DNA from: Thalassospira australica
GTDB lineage: Bacteria; Pseudomonadota; Alphaproteobacteria; Rhodospirillales; Thalassospiraceae
Assembly (NCBI RefSeq): GCF_000763295.1
Contig: NZ_JRJE01000031.1
Span: 62,001-126,000, forward strand
Direction: 5' to 3'
Length of the DNA: 64,000 nt
A model generated the notes under the pieces. That model saw nothing but the letters and a program-made list of their open reading frames with translations, made no database searches and was not told the origin of the DNA. Every line of letters starts with the position of its first letter. Position 1 is the stretch's first letter. Below are positions 18,016 through 27,180 of the stretch, one piece after another. A program made the translations under genes and the position numbers.

Positions 18016-19776
18016 TTGAACAACGCTTGTCAGACGCCAAAGGATGATGACATTCGTCCGGCCGCCATTACAGAAGCCCTTGATCCGATGCGTGCGCCCA
18101 GGGGGCGCATGGCGATGCGTTGGTTGCCGCGCGGGCAGACTGCGTTCTGGCTGATTGGCGCATTTATTGTCGCCTTGATGGTTGCGGCCCCGATAGTTGC
18201 CGTAGCTTGGATTGCCCTGTTTCCAACAGAAAATATCTGGCCGCATTTGGCATCGACCATGTTGCCAAGATACCTCAAAAATACTGGCATCCTGATGTTT
18301 GGCGTCGGGGTTGGCGTGACCCTGATCGGGGTATCGTCGGCGTGGGTGGTGACCATGTGCCGTTTGCCGGCCAAGCGGTTCTTTGAATGGGCGATGCTGC
18401 TGCCGATGGCGGTTCCAGCTTATATCGTGGCTTACGTTTATACCGATCTTCTGGAATATGCCGGTCCGGTTCAGGGCGTGCTGCGTGATATATTTGGCTG
18501 GCAATCGGCGGCCGACTACTGGTTTCCTGATATCCGCACCAAGGGCGGGGCGATTATCGTGCTCAGCCTTACGCTTTATCCCTATGTTTATATGCTGGCC
18601 CGTGCTGCGTTTCTGTCGCAATCGATCTGCGCCATTGAAGCGGCCCGCATTCTTGGGCGCAGTGCCTGGAGTTCGTTTGCGACTGTGGCCTTGCCGTTGG
18701 CGCGCCCGGCCATCGTGGTTGGCGTTGTGATTGCGCTGATGGAAACGTTAAATGACTTTGGCACCATTGATTTCTTTGCAGTACATACCCTGACGGCGGG
18801 CATTTTCAACGTCTGGCTCGGCATGGGGAATGCTGGCGGGGCCGCACAGATAGCGCTGACGATGCTGGCTGTTGTGATTGCGCTCATGGTGATCGAGCGC
18901 TATTCACGTCGCCGCCAACGTTTCCACGACACCACCAGCCGTTTTCAGGAGTTGCCGGGCTATGATCTGGCGCCATTGGCAAAGATCGGGGCGCTTGCGG
19001 TCTGCATTTTGCCGATTGCACTGGGATTTATGATTCCGTCGTTGGTTTTGATTTATTATTCCATTGGTTATTTTGATCAAAGCTGGACAGCGGACTTCTT
19101 TGAATTTGCGGGCAACAGCCTTTTGGTGTCGGGGTTGGCAACATTGGTTGCCGTGGGCTGTGCGATCTTTATGGCTTATGCACTGCGCCTGTTTCCACAA
19201 CCGCTTTTGAAGGTGTGTGTACGTTTATCATCGGTTGGCTATGCCGTGCCCGGTGCCGTGCTTGCGATTGGGGTGCTGATCCCGTTTGCACGTTTTGACA
19301 ATGCACTTGATGCGGTAATGCGCGAAACGTTTGGCATATCGACGGGGCTGCTTTTAAGCGGGACGGTGTTTGCGCTGGTGTTTGCCTATGCCGTGCGGTT
19401 CATGGCGGTGTCATATGGCTCGATTGAGGCCGCCCTGGGTAAGGTGCGGCCAAGCATGGATGATGCAGCGCGTACCCTTGGTGAAAGCCCGTGGGGCACA
19501 CTAAAACGTATTCATTTCCCGATGGTTCGTGGTGGCATTCTTGCGGCATCGGTTCTGGTGTTTGTCGATGGCATGAAGGAACTTCCGGCAACACTGATTC
19601 TGCGCCCCTTCAATTTTGATACGCTGGCGACCCATGTCTATCAATTCGCCAAGGATGAGATGATCGAACAGGCCGCACTTGGTGCACTGACGATTGTTTT
19701 GGTCGGCGTCATTCCGGTTGTCATGCTTAGCCGTGCGATATCAAAATCCCGTCCGGGACATAGTGGACAATCCTGA
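18016..19776 (+). CDS. Ferric iron ABC transporter permease (fused two-half type)
   Basis: This permease of about 586 residues has two homologous halves, each with about six membrane helices, as in FbpB/AfuB and SfuB. Two EAA coupling loops are visible: EAARILGRSAWSSFATVALPLARPAI in the first half (near residue 210) and a copy in the second half around DDAARTLGESPWGTLKRIHFP. The start is uncertain: TTG 18016 gives a hydrophilic 30-residue lead, while ATG 18088 would begin MRAPRGRMAMRWLPRG. Neither has a strong ribosome site. It follows iron-binding copy 2 by 139 bases. The ATPase subunit is not encoded nearby and must be supplied from elsewhere. Confidence 0.88.
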   Translation: MNNACQTPKDDDIRPAAITEALDPMRAPRGRMAMRWLPRGQTAFWLIGAFIVALMVAAPIVAVAWIALFPTENIWPHLASTMLPRYLKNTGILMFGVGVGVTLIGVSSAWVVTMCRLPAKRFFEWAMLLPMAVPAYIVAYVYTDLLEYAGPVQGVLRDIFGWQSAADYWFPDIRTKGGAIIVLSLTLYPYVYMLARAAFLSQSICAIEAARILGRSAWSSFATVALPLARPAIVVGVVIALMETLNDFGTIDFFAVHTLTAGIFNVWLGMGNAGGAAQIALTMLAVVIALMVIERYSRRRQRFHDTTSRFQELPGYDLAPLAKIGALAVCILPIALGFMIPSLVLIYYSIGYFDQSWTADFFEFAGNSLLVSGLATLVAVGCAIFMAYALRLFPQPLLKVCVRLSSVGYAVPGAVLAIGVLIPFARFDNALDAVMRETFGISTGLLLSGTVFALVFAYAVRFMAVSYGSIEAALGKVRPSMDDAARTLGESPWGTLKRIHFPMVRGGILAASVLVFVDGMKELPATLILRPFNFDTLATHVYQFAKDEMIEQAALGALTIVLVGVIPVVMLSRAISKSRPGHSGQS

Positions 19777-19858
19777 TGATCGAGGGTGATGTTCAGGCTA
19801 AGCTCATGACACATCATCCGGTACGGTCACAACCCAACGCAGGCAGGCAGTTCAACAG

Positions 19859-21112
19859 ATGCAAAATATCAAACCGGGACTGACAACGCTTTCTGATGCA
19901 TTGGCCATCGCGTTTTCGGATGTCGCCATCATGGCCAAAACAGAAGAACGACTGATAAGTGATTGTTTCGGCGCGGTCTTGCGCGAAGACGTTGTCGCCG
20001 GGGTTGCTGTGCCATCGGTTGATAATTCGGCCATGGATGGCTATGCCCTGCGTCATAGCGATCTTGGATCGCTTGACAGATCAGTGCCGGTTGTGGGCGT
20101 GTCACTTGCGGGGCATCCATATGCAGGCACGCTTCCCAAAGGGGCGGCGGTGCGGATTGCGACGGGGGCCGCAATCCCCGAAGGCGCTGACTGCGTGGTT
20201 ATTCAGGAAAATGTAACGGTAAACAGTGATGAAACGGTAATTGTGATCAAACAGGATGTGCTTGATCGAACTGCAGTATACCAAAACATCCGCTGGGCTG
20301 GCGAAGACATCAAAACAGGTGACGTTGTTTTGCGAGCAGGGACGGTCTTGCGCCCGCAGGACATTGCCGTTGTTGCCGGGCAGGGGCGCGGCACGCTTAA
20401 GGTTGCAAAACCGCTAAGGGTTGCAGTTTTTTCGACCGGGGATGAATTGTCCAAGCCTGGGGATCCGTTGCCACCAGGCGGAATATATGATTCCAACCGT
20501 TTTGCGATGATTGGGATGCTGCGCGATATCGGATGCTCCGTAACCGATCTTGGACTGTTGGCTGATGATTTTGATGTTTTGCAAAACGCCTTGGCATCTG
20601 CGGCAAAAGATCATGACGTGTTAATGACATCGGGTGGTGTTTCTGTCGGTAAAGCGGACGTGTTAAAACCGGTTGTAGAACAGTTGGGCGAGATCACCGC
20701 ATGGAAGCTTGCCATCAAACCGGGCAAGCCATTGATGCGTGGCAAGATTGGCGATTGTCTTGTGATCGGTCTGCCTGGAAATCCGGTTTCGGTATTGGTA
20801 TCGGGATTATTGTATGTAGCGCCACTGTTGCGTCATGCCATGGGGGCAAATCATGCGCAGCTTGAACCGACGCGTATGCCGGTACGCGCCGGATTTGATT
20901 TTACGCGTATGACCGGGCGTCGTGAATGGCTGCGTGCACGGCTGGTCCAGAACGATGACGGCGCGTTTGAAGCGATTGCCTTTGCATCGACAAGTTCGGG
21001 AATGCTGTCTTCGATGGTTTGGGCGGATGGGTTGATCGAGCTGCCGGAAAATTGCGGACAGGTCAAAAGGGGCGATGAAGTGCTGTATCTGCCCCTTCGT
21101 GGGCTGCAATAA
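19859..21112 (+). CDS. moeA: Molybdopterin molybdenumtransferase
   Basis: MoeA inserts molybdate into adenylylated molybdopterin to form the molybdenum cofactor. The 417-residue protein has the normal length and domain order: VDNSAMDGYALR near residue 55, the swivelling domain with GAAIPEGADCVV, the catalytic domain with MTSGGVSVGKADVLK and IKPGKPLMRGKI, then LPGNPVSVLVS. The C-terminal domain ends with GDEVLYLPL. No other molybdenum-cofactor gene adjoins it. A metallo-hydrolase gene follows after 86 bases; I see no functional link. Confidence 0.95.
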   Translation: MQNIKPGLTTLSDALAIAFSDVAIMAKTEERLISDCFGAVLREDVVAGVAVPSVDNSAMDGYALRHSDLGSLDRSVPVVGVSLAGHPYAGTLPKGAAVRIATGAAIPEGADCVVIQENVTVNSDETVIVIKQDVLDRTAVYQNIRWAGEDIKTGDVVLRAGTVLRPQDIAVVAGQGRGTLKVAKPLRVAVFSTGDELSKPGDPLPPGGIYDSNRFAMIGMLRDIGCSVTDLGLLADDFDVLQNALASAAKDHDVLMTSGGVSVGKADVLKPVVEQLGEITAWKLAIKPGKPLMRGKIGDCLVIGLPGNPVSVLVSGLLYVAPLLRHAMGANHAQLEPTRMPVRAGFDFTRMTGRREWLRARLVQNDDGAFEAIAFASTSSGMLSSMVWADGLIELPENCGQVKRGDEVLYLPLRGLQ

Positions 21113-21198
21113 AACCCGTTGATACTGATCTGGATCATTGCGCGGAAAGTCGTTTTGACGAATTGTTAGAGCCGTTCCAATTCGTGCGAGGGTGCCCA

Positions 21199-22773
21199 AT
21201 GACGATATCGGTGACGTTTTGTGGTGCGGCAGGCGGGGTTACAGGATCCTGCTATTTAATTCAGTCCGACACGGGAAACTTCCTTGTCGATTGCGGGATG
21301 TTTCAGGGCAGCAAGACCGTTCGCGAACTTAACTACAACCCATTCCCGTTCGATGTTGGGCGTATTTCTGCCGTTCTGCTGACCCATGCGCATATTGATC
21401 ATACCGGCCTTGTCCCCAAACTGGTTAAGGCAGGCTATGGCGGCCCGGTCTATGCCACAGAGCCGACATGCGATCTCCTGACCTATATGTTGCCGGACTC
21501 CGGATATATTCAGGAAAGCGAAGTTGAACGTCTGAACCGCCGCAATGCGCGTCGCGGTCGACCAGAAGTAACACCGATCTATACCCGCGAAGATGCTGAA
21601 AACACACTTCTGCAGCTAAAGAAGGTGGAATATCACCATTGGATCAATGTGTTTGACGGCGTGCGTGCGCGTTTCTGGGATGCAGGACATTTGCTGGGAT
21701 CTGCATCGATTGAGATTGAAGTTGACGATGCGGCCCAACAAGGCAAACCGACGCGTTTGCTTTTCTCCGGTGATGTCGGCACAGGAGAAGCTGTGTTCAA
21801 TGCAGCACCTGAGGCCCCCAAGGATATTGATTATCTGTTTGTTGAAACGACTTACGGTGACCGTATTCGACGCGATATTGATGATGAAGAACGGCGGGCA
21901 TTGTTGGCGACAGAAGTGCGTGAAGCCCTCAAAGCCGGTGGCAACCTTGTTATTCCAAGCTTTGCCGTTGCGCGGACACAGGAACTTCTTGTCGATTTGG
22001 CGCATTTGTTTAATCGCGGGGAACTGCCGCCAGCAAATGTGTTTGTCGATAGCCCGTTGGCCCAGCGCGCGACCGATGTTTTTGCAAGACACCTCGATCG
22101 TCATGATGCTCAGGCCCTTGCTCATCCAAAATTTCACATGGTTCCTGACGTTCAGGCCAGCAAGCAACTTGCCCAGGTAAGCAGCGGGGCGATCATTATT
22201 TCAGCCAGTGGCATGTGTGATGCCGGGCGTATTCGTCATCACCTGAAAAACAATCTGTGGAAGTCAAACAGCACGGTGCTTCTGGTGGGGTTCCAGGCGG
22301 CGGGATCGTTTGGCCGTGTTCTGCAGAGGGGCGCCAAACATGTCCGTATTCATGGAGAAGAAATTGAAGTGCGGGCACGTATCCGAACCCTGGATGTGTA
22401 TTCCGGCCATGCTGATCAGGACATGCTGCTTCGCTGGACGCAGGATAGACTACCCGTATCACATCGCATTTTTCTTACCCATGGTGAAGAAGGGGCACGG
22501 GCGGCATTTCGTGAAGTTTTGATCGGGCAGGGAATTGACGCAAAATTGATAGCCATGCCGATGCTTGATGATACCGTGACATTGGTGAAAGGAAAGACGA
22601 AACCCGAAGCATTGCAAGCGCGGCTTTCGGGGGAGGAATTGTCGCGCGAGGACTGGCACAATCTCTATGCGCAAACAGTGACATCACTTTCGGAAAAGCT
22701 GCGTTCTCTGAAAACTGCAGGCGAAAGGCAGGAGTTGCTCGAAAAAGTCTTGCGCAATATCGGTCCAGTGTGA
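21199..22773 (+). CDS. Metallo-beta-lactamase/beta-CASP hydrolase, RNA-specificity type
   Basis: This 524-residue protein belongs to the beta-CASP metallo-beta-lactamase group that includes CPSF73 and many bacterial RNases. THAHIDHTG (H63, H65, D67, H68) is the metal motif; GDVGTGE and ETTYGDR follow. The beta-CASP insert (NLVIPSFAVARTQELL) and the C-terminal VYSGHADQD ... LTHGEEGARAAF are typical. It probably acts as an RNA endo- or exonuclease in the cytoplasm, though substrate is not known for this bacterial subgroup. ATG 21199 (MTISVTFCGA) is preferred over 21163, since GAGGGTG precedes it. Confidence 0.88.
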   Translation: MTISVTFCGAAGGVTGSCYLIQSDTGNFLVDCGMFQGSKTVRELNYNPFPFDVGRISAVLLTHAHIDHTGLVPKLVKAGYGGPVYATEPTCDLLTYMLPDSGYIQESEVERLNRRNARRGRPEVTPIYTREDAENTLLQLKKVEYHHWINVFDGVRARFWDAGHLLGSASIEIEVDDAAQQGKPTRLLFSGDVGTGEAVFNAAPEAPKDIDYLFVETTYGDRIRRDIDDEERRALLATEVREALKAGGNLVIPSFAVARTQELLVDLAHLFNRGELPPANVFVDSPLAQRATDVFARHLDRHDAQALAHPKFHMVPDVQASKQLAQVSSGAIIISASGMCDAGRIRHHLKNNLWKSNSTVLLVGFQAAGSFGRVLQRGAKHVRIHGEEIEVRARIRTLDVYSGHADQDMLLRWTQDRLPVSHRIFLTHGEEGARAAFREVLIGQGIDAKLIAMPMLDDTVTLVKGKTKPEALQARLSGEELSREDWHNLYAQTVTSLSEKLRSLKTAGERQELLEKVLRNIGPV

Positions 22774-22842
22774 GAGCAATTACCCGGCGGCCAAAATAGG
22801 CTATAACAAGGCGTCACGGATTTACTTGCCAAAGCACGAGAA

Positions 22843-22871
22843 CCTGTCAACCTGATAGTAGGTTGTGCAGG
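22843..22871 (+). repeat. Imperfect hairpin before the first glycosyltransferase gene
   Basis: CCTG..AACCT (22843-22853) pairs with AGGTT...CAGG (22860-22871) with small internal bulges. It lies 33 bases before ATG 22904. A TATAAC -10-like box (22802-22807) is upstream, so the hairpin may be in the leader of the glycan operon. Weak evidence. Confidence 0.25.
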
Positions 22872-22903
22872 CTCATGGGATCACTACGCAGACGGGCGAA
22901 CAT

Positions 22904-24106
22904 ATGTCAATCGTAGGGAACACCGGATATCGGGTTCTTATTTACAGCCATGATACATTTGGGCTCGGGCATTTGCGCCGTTGCCGGACGATTGCGCATG
23001 CGTTGGTCTCGCAACGTGATGATGTGTCAGTTCTGATCCTGTCCGGATCGCCAATCATTGGTAGTTTTGAATTCAGGTCAAGGGTAGATTTCGTTCGTAT
23101 TCCGGGCGTCATCAAGCTGTCGAACGGCGAATATACGTCGCTGAACCTTAATATCGATGTCGATCAGATTTTGGCAATGCGGGAATCCATCATTCAGCAT
23201 ACGGCTGATGTTTTTAATCCGGACATGTTTATTGTCGACAAGGAGCCGCTTGGTTTGCGCGGCGAGGTCGAGTCCACGCTTCGGATGTTGCGCCATCGGC
23301 GTACACGACTTGTGATGGGCCTTCGCGATGTGATGGATGATCCGGTAAACCTGCGCGAAGAATGGGATCGCAAAAAGTGCGTGCCGGCACTTGCAGATTT
23401 GTATGACGAAATCTGGGTGTATGGTCTTCAGGAAATCTGCAATCCGTTGGAAGGCATTGATTTGCCGCCGGGTGTTGAAAACAAGATGTCTTACACGGGA
23501 TATTTGCCACGTACCGCGACGCGACGTCCGGCACCGGAACATGGCGCACTTGGTCTTGAAGAACCGTATTATCTTGTTACGACGGGGGGCGGTGGCGACG
23601 GCGTTAATCTGGTTGATTGGGTAATCAGTGCCTATGAAGCCGACCCGGACATTCCTGTTCCGTCGCTTATTGTGCTTGGGCCGTTCATGGGGCCAGCCCA
23701 ACAGAACGCTTTTATGAAACGGGCTGAAAAGCTTGATAAAGTCTCGGTCATTACGTTTGACGCCAATGTTGAGATGCTGATGCATAACTCTGCCGGGGTT
23801 ATCGGCATGGGTGGGTATAATACGTTTTGTGAAATCCTGTCTTTCGATAAGCCTGCTGTGATTGTACCGCGCACGGTGCCGCGCCTTGAGCAATATGTCC
23901 GTGCAGCAGCGGCGGAAAAGCTTGGTCTGATCAAGATGCTGACCGAAGATGGTGGGCGCGATCCGCGCGAAATGGCAAATGTGCTTCATGGTTTGATTGA
24001 TCAGCCAAAACCGTCACATGTGACGGTACCCAATTTGATGGGCGGGCTGGATCGGGTTGGCGAACTTGTTGATCGCTGGCTTCCGCCGCAAATGGCTGCA
24101 GAATAA
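22904..24106 (+). CDS. Predicted glycosyltransferase, GT-B fold (MurG/GT28-like), copy 1
   Basis: This 400-residue protein has the GT-B plan. The N-terminal domain opens with SHDTFGLGHLRRC, the glycine/His/Arg loop seen in MurG-like enzymes. The C-terminal nucleotide-sugar domain contains VTTGGGGDGVN and GVIGMGGYNTFCEIL, the GGYNT donor-binding segment. It resembles the COG4671 group of predicted glycosyltransferases. Donor and acceptor are unknown. There is no signal peptide or membrane segment, so it is cytoplasmic. It heads a co-directional run with three more glycosyltransferase genes; a second copy of this type is at 27180. The ATG at 22904 is weakly supported, and a GTG at 22865 is possible. 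Confidence 0.82.
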   Translation: MSIVGNTGYRVLIYSHDTFGLGHLRRCRTIAHALVSQRDDVSVLILSGSPIIGSFEFRSRVDFVRIPGVIKLSNGEYTSLNLNIDVDQILAMRESIIQHTADVFNPDMFIVDKEPLGLRGEVESTLRMLRHRRTRLVMGLRDVMDDPVNLREEWDRKKCVPALADLYDEIWVYGLQEICNPLEGIDLPPGVENKMSYTGYLPRTATRRPAPEHGALGLEEPYYLVTTGGGGDGVNLVDWVISAYEADPDIPVPSLIVLGPFMGPAQQNAFMKRAEKLDKVSVITFDANVEMLMHNSAGVIGMGGYNTFCEILSFDKPAVIVPRTVPRLEQYVRAAAAEKLGLIKMLTEDGGRDPREMANVLHGLIDQPKPSHVTVPNLMGGLDRVGELVDRWLPPQMAAE

Positions 24107-24126
24107 ACGCATCGGGAATAACATTG

Positions 24127-25404
24127 ATGACACGCGACAATCTGGCAATCGTGGTCAAGGGGTATCCGCGATTGTCGGAAACCTTTATAGCGCAGGAAAT
24201 TCTGGGAATTCAGCAAACAGGCATTCCCTATCGCATTGTGTCGCTTCGTCATCCAACAGATAAAAAACGCCACCCAATCAACGAACGCATTACAGGCTCT
24301 GTCGATTATCTTCCGGAATACGTCTATCAGGAACCACTTCGCGTGCTGTGCGGGTGGTTTAAGGCGCGCACGTTTCCCGGCTATCGTCGGGCCTTCAATA
24401 TCTGGTGGCAGGACTATCGTCGTGACCGGACTTCAAATCGTGCCCGGCGTTTTGCCCAGGCATTGGTGATGGCAGCCGAACTTCCTGAGGATATAACCCG
24501 TATCTATGCCCATTTCCTGCATACCCCGGCCTCGGTTGCGCGATATTGCGCGCTTATTCGCGGGCTGCCGTGGTCGTGTTCTGCACACGCCAAGGATATC
24601 TATACCAGTCAGGACTGGGATATGCGCGAGAAGTTGCGTGATATGGACTGGCTGGTGACCTGCACCAAGGCCAACGTCGATTATCTGCAAACACTGGCCG
24701 AGGATCCGGATAAGGTCTACTTGCTGTATCATGGGTTGGATTTTTCGCGTTTTCCCGAAGAGCTTCCGGACCGTCCCCTTAGAGATGGTAGCGACGCAAG
24801 CAATCCCGTAACCATTCTTTCGGTCGGACGTTTGGTTGGCAAGAAGGGCTATGACGATTTATTGCGTGCCTTGGCAAAATTGCCAGATCGGTTGCACTGG
24901 CGTTTTGTTCATATCGGCGGTGGAAACGGCGAAAAATATCGAAAACTTGCTGCTGATCTTGGCATTGAAGATCGCTGTGATTGGCAAGGTGCGCGGGATC
25001 AGAAAGAAGTGATCGCAGCCTGCCAGTCATCAGATTTTTTCGTTCTGGCCAGCCGCATCGAGAAGGATGGTGACCGTGATGGTTTGCCAAATGTCCTGAT
25101 GGAAGCCCAGCTTTGTGGCCTGTCGGCGGTTTCGACTGCGATTTCAGCTATTCCTGAGCTGATCGAAGACGGGGTGAATGGCAAGCTTGTACCGGAACGT
25201 GATCCCGCGGCACTTTCCGCTGCCCTCGAAACGATGATTTCTAATCCCAAGGTCCGCAATGAAATGGGACGCAAAGGGAATGAAATTGTGCGCCGTGACT
25301 TTTCGTTCCATCGTGGCATGAAAGATTTGGCAGTGCGTTTCGGCGCTCCTTCGTCGCCAAACGCAGAAGAAAATAGCACGGCTCAACAATCTGCCGCTGA
25401 GTAG
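24127..25404 (+). CDS. Glycosyltransferase family 4 protein, first
   Basis: This 425-residue GT-B enzyme is of the GT4 type. The N-terminal domain starts AIVVKGYPRLSETFIAQE, typical of colanic-acid/exopolysaccharide WcaL/AmsK-like enzymes. The C-terminal domain has ILSVGRLVGKKGYDDLL and DGLPNVLMEAQLCGL, where the usual EX7E motif has Asp at the first position, common in this subgroup. It begins at ATG 24127, 20 bases after the previous gene; a TTG three bases earlier is not needed. The acceptor is unknown. Part of the glycan run. Confidence 0.88.
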   Translation: MTRDNLAIVVKGYPRLSETFIAQEILGIQQTGIPYRIVSLRHPTDKKRHPINERITGSVDYLPEYVYQEPLRVLCGWFKARTFPGYRRAFNIWWQDYRRDRTSNRARRFAQALVMAAELPEDITRIYAHFLHTPASVARYCALIRGLPWSCSAHAKDIYTSQDWDMREKLRDMDWLVTCTKANVDYLQTLAEDPDKVYLLYHGLDFSRFPEELPDRPLRDGSDASNPVTILSVGRLVGKKGYDDLLRALAKLPDRLHWRFVHIGGGNGEKYRKLAADLGIEDRCDWQGARDQKEVIAACQSSDFFVLASRIEKDGDRDGLPNVLMEAQLCGLSAVSTAISAIPELIEDGVNGKLVPERDPAALSAALETMISNPKVRNEMGRKGNEIVRRDFSFHRGMKDLAVRFGAPSSPNAEENSTAQQSAAE

Positions 25405-25415
25405 GAGGCACACTT

Positions 25416-26585
25416 TTGCAGGTTGCCTTTTACGCCCCCTTAAAGCCCATCGACCATCCGGTACCATCCGGTGACCGGTTGATTGCCCGGATGCTGTGTG
25501 AAGCAATGCAGGCTGCGGGTATGAATGTTGATATCGCTGCGCGGCTTCGCAGTCGGGTTGCGGACGGTAATATCTTAAGACAGGCTCAATTGGCAGCGCT
25601 GGGAACCAAGCTTGCGGGGCGATTGCTGCGACAATACAAATCCGGGGTTCGTCCCAAACCGGATGTCTGGTTCACCTATCACCTGTATTACAAGGCACCT
25701 GATTGGATTGGCCCGATTGTCGCCAGTGCGCTTGATATTCCCTATGTCGTTGCAGAAGCGTCTTTTGCGCCAAAGCGTGCGACTGGGCCATGGGCTCAAA
25801 GCCACAAGGCTGTTGAAACGGCCTTGCGTGCAGCCGATGCGGTTTTTTCCCTGAACCGGGTTGATATGGAATGTTTGGCAGACGTGTGTGCGAAGGATCG
25901 TCTACATTTTCTACCACCCTTCACCCGCATTTCCGACTGGATGGTAACGAACCGCAAAGAGATCGAGTCTGATTGTGTCCGATTGGTGACGACAGCCATG
26001 ATGCGCGATGGTGACAAACTGAAATCCTATGGGCTTTTGGTGGAATCATTGGGAAGATTGATCCACCGTGGCGTTGATAATTGGCATCTAACCGTGATTG
26101 GGGATGGTCCAGCGCGCCAAAAGGTCGAAAAACTGTTTCAAGCACACGGTATCAGAGGAAGTGTAGTATCGTTCGCCGGGCTTACCTTGCCCGAACAAAC
26201 CAAGGATATTCTTGCAAGTTCGGACCTTTTTGTTTGGCCTGCCATCAACGAAGCATTTGGCATGGCATTGCTTGAAGCACAGGCAGCGGGACTTCCGGTT
26301 CTGGCCGGAGACACAGGCGGGGTTTCCGGAATTGTTTCACCCGGCGTGACAGGCTGGCTTGTGCCGGTTGGTGATGTTGATGCCTTTACAGATCGTTTGT
26401 CACATTGTGTTCAGTCTGATGTTGACATGCTAAGGGGCATAGGACGTGCCGCCGCATCGAAAACTAAGCAACATCACACAGTTGAGGCTGCCGCCAAGGT
26501 GTTATCTGGAACATTAAGCAAGCTTGTTGCCGACCATGGTCATGCTCCTGCTCCTGACGCGCAAGATAGGGGCGTACATGAGTAA
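25416..26585 (+). CDS. Glycosyltransferase family 4 protein, second
   Basis: This 389-residue GT-B enzyme shows the GT4 retaining motif EX7E in PAINEAFGMALLEAQAAGLPV (E at both ends) and a donor-binding region GDGPARQKVEKLF. The N-terminal domain reads MQVAFYAPLKPIDHPVPSGDR. The start codon is TTG 25416, supported by GGAGG 7 bases upstream; there is no ATG alternative at the N-terminus. The gap to the previous gene is 11 bases. Its last 8 bases overlap the next start codon (ATGAGTAA), so the downstream phosphatase gene is translationally coupled. Confidence 0.87.
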   Translation: MQVAFYAPLKPIDHPVPSGDRLIARMLCEAMQAAGMNVDIAARLRSRVADGNILRQAQLAALGTKLAGRLLRQYKSGVRPKPDVWFTYHLYYKAPDWIGPIVASALDIPYVVAEASFAPKRATGPWAQSHKAVETALRAADAVFSLNRVDMECLADVCAKDRLHFLPPFTRISDWMVTNRKEIESDCVRLVTTAMMRDGDKLKSYGLLVESLGRLIHRGVDNWHLTVIGDGPARQKVEKLFQAHGIRGSVVSFAGLTLPEQTKDILASSDLFVWPAINEAFGMALLEAQAAGLPVLAGDTGGVSGIVSPGVTGWLVPVGDVDAFTDRLSHCVQSDVDMLRGIGRAAASKTKQHHTVEAAAKVLSGTLSKLVADHGHAPAPDAQDRGVHE

Positions 26586-27180
26586 CATCCGCTTTGCATT
26601 GTTGCGTCATGGTGTGACGGATTGGAATGCCGAGAAACGCATTCAAGGCCGGACAGATATTTCGCTAAGTGCCGCGACTGTCGCACAGTACCGCCGCCTT
26701 TGTCTCCCTGATGATTGGCGTGACGTGCCTTGGCTTTATTCCCCCTTGTCCCGAACGCGCGAGACAGCAGGTGCCCTGGGGATTTCGCCGATCACATCTG
26801 TTCCAGCCCTTGTCGAGATGGACTGGGGCACATGGGAAGGTAAAACACTTCCTGATCTTCGGGCTGAATTTGGCAGCGCCATACAGGAAAATGAAGATCG
26901 TGGATGGGATTTGCGTCCGGATGGTGGGGAAAGCCCGCGCGAAGTTCTCGGGCGCGTGACAGCGTTCCTGGAACGATGTGATATCGCAGAATTTGGCGGC
27001 GTGACCCATAAGGGTGTTATTCGTGCGGTTTATGCTGCTGCGCGTGGTTGGGATATGATGGGCAAAATCCCGGACAAACTGGATTGGGAATGTTTGCACA
27101 TCTTCAATTGGTCTCACGATGATGGATTAGCAATTGAAAGGTTGAATGTGCCGTTGGTTGTTGCTGGGGAGGACGGGTGA
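26578..27180 (+). CDS. Histidine phosphatase family protein
   Basis: This protein of 200 residues belongs to the histidine phosphatase/phosphoglycerate-mutase superfamily. FALLRHGVTDWN holds the nucleophilic histidine and RHG motif; YSPLSRTRETA has the second phosphate-binding arginine; a late HKGVIRA provides the second histidine. The superfamily includes sugar-phosphate and nucleotide phosphatases. In this position, between glycosyltransferases, it may dephosphorylate a glycosylated intermediate, but that is inference. ATG 26578 is the only start with suitable position, overlapping the previous gene by 8 bases; the frame is open upstream to 26524. Confidence 0.85.
   Translation: MSNIRFALLRHGVTDWNAEKRIQGRTDISLSAATVAQYRRLCLPDDWRDVPWLYSPLSRTRETAGALGISPITSVPALVEMDWGTWEGKTLPDLRAEFGSAIQENEDRGWDLRPDGGESPREVLGRVTAFLERCDIAEFGGVTHKGVIRAVYAAARGWDMMGKIPDKLDWECLHIFNWSHDDGLAIERLNVPLVVAGEDG

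Noticed and set aside
17953..18621. 222-codon minus-strand open frame over the start of the iron permease gene
   Set aside because: Its protein is basic and Pro/His/Gln-rich without hydrophobic or motif structure; the plus strand shows clear membrane helices and a coupling loop.
23078..23989. 303-codon minus-strand open frame in the first glycosyltransferase gene
   Set aside because: Antisense to a convincing GT-B enzyme; Arg/His/Ile-rich sequence typical of reverse-strand shadows.
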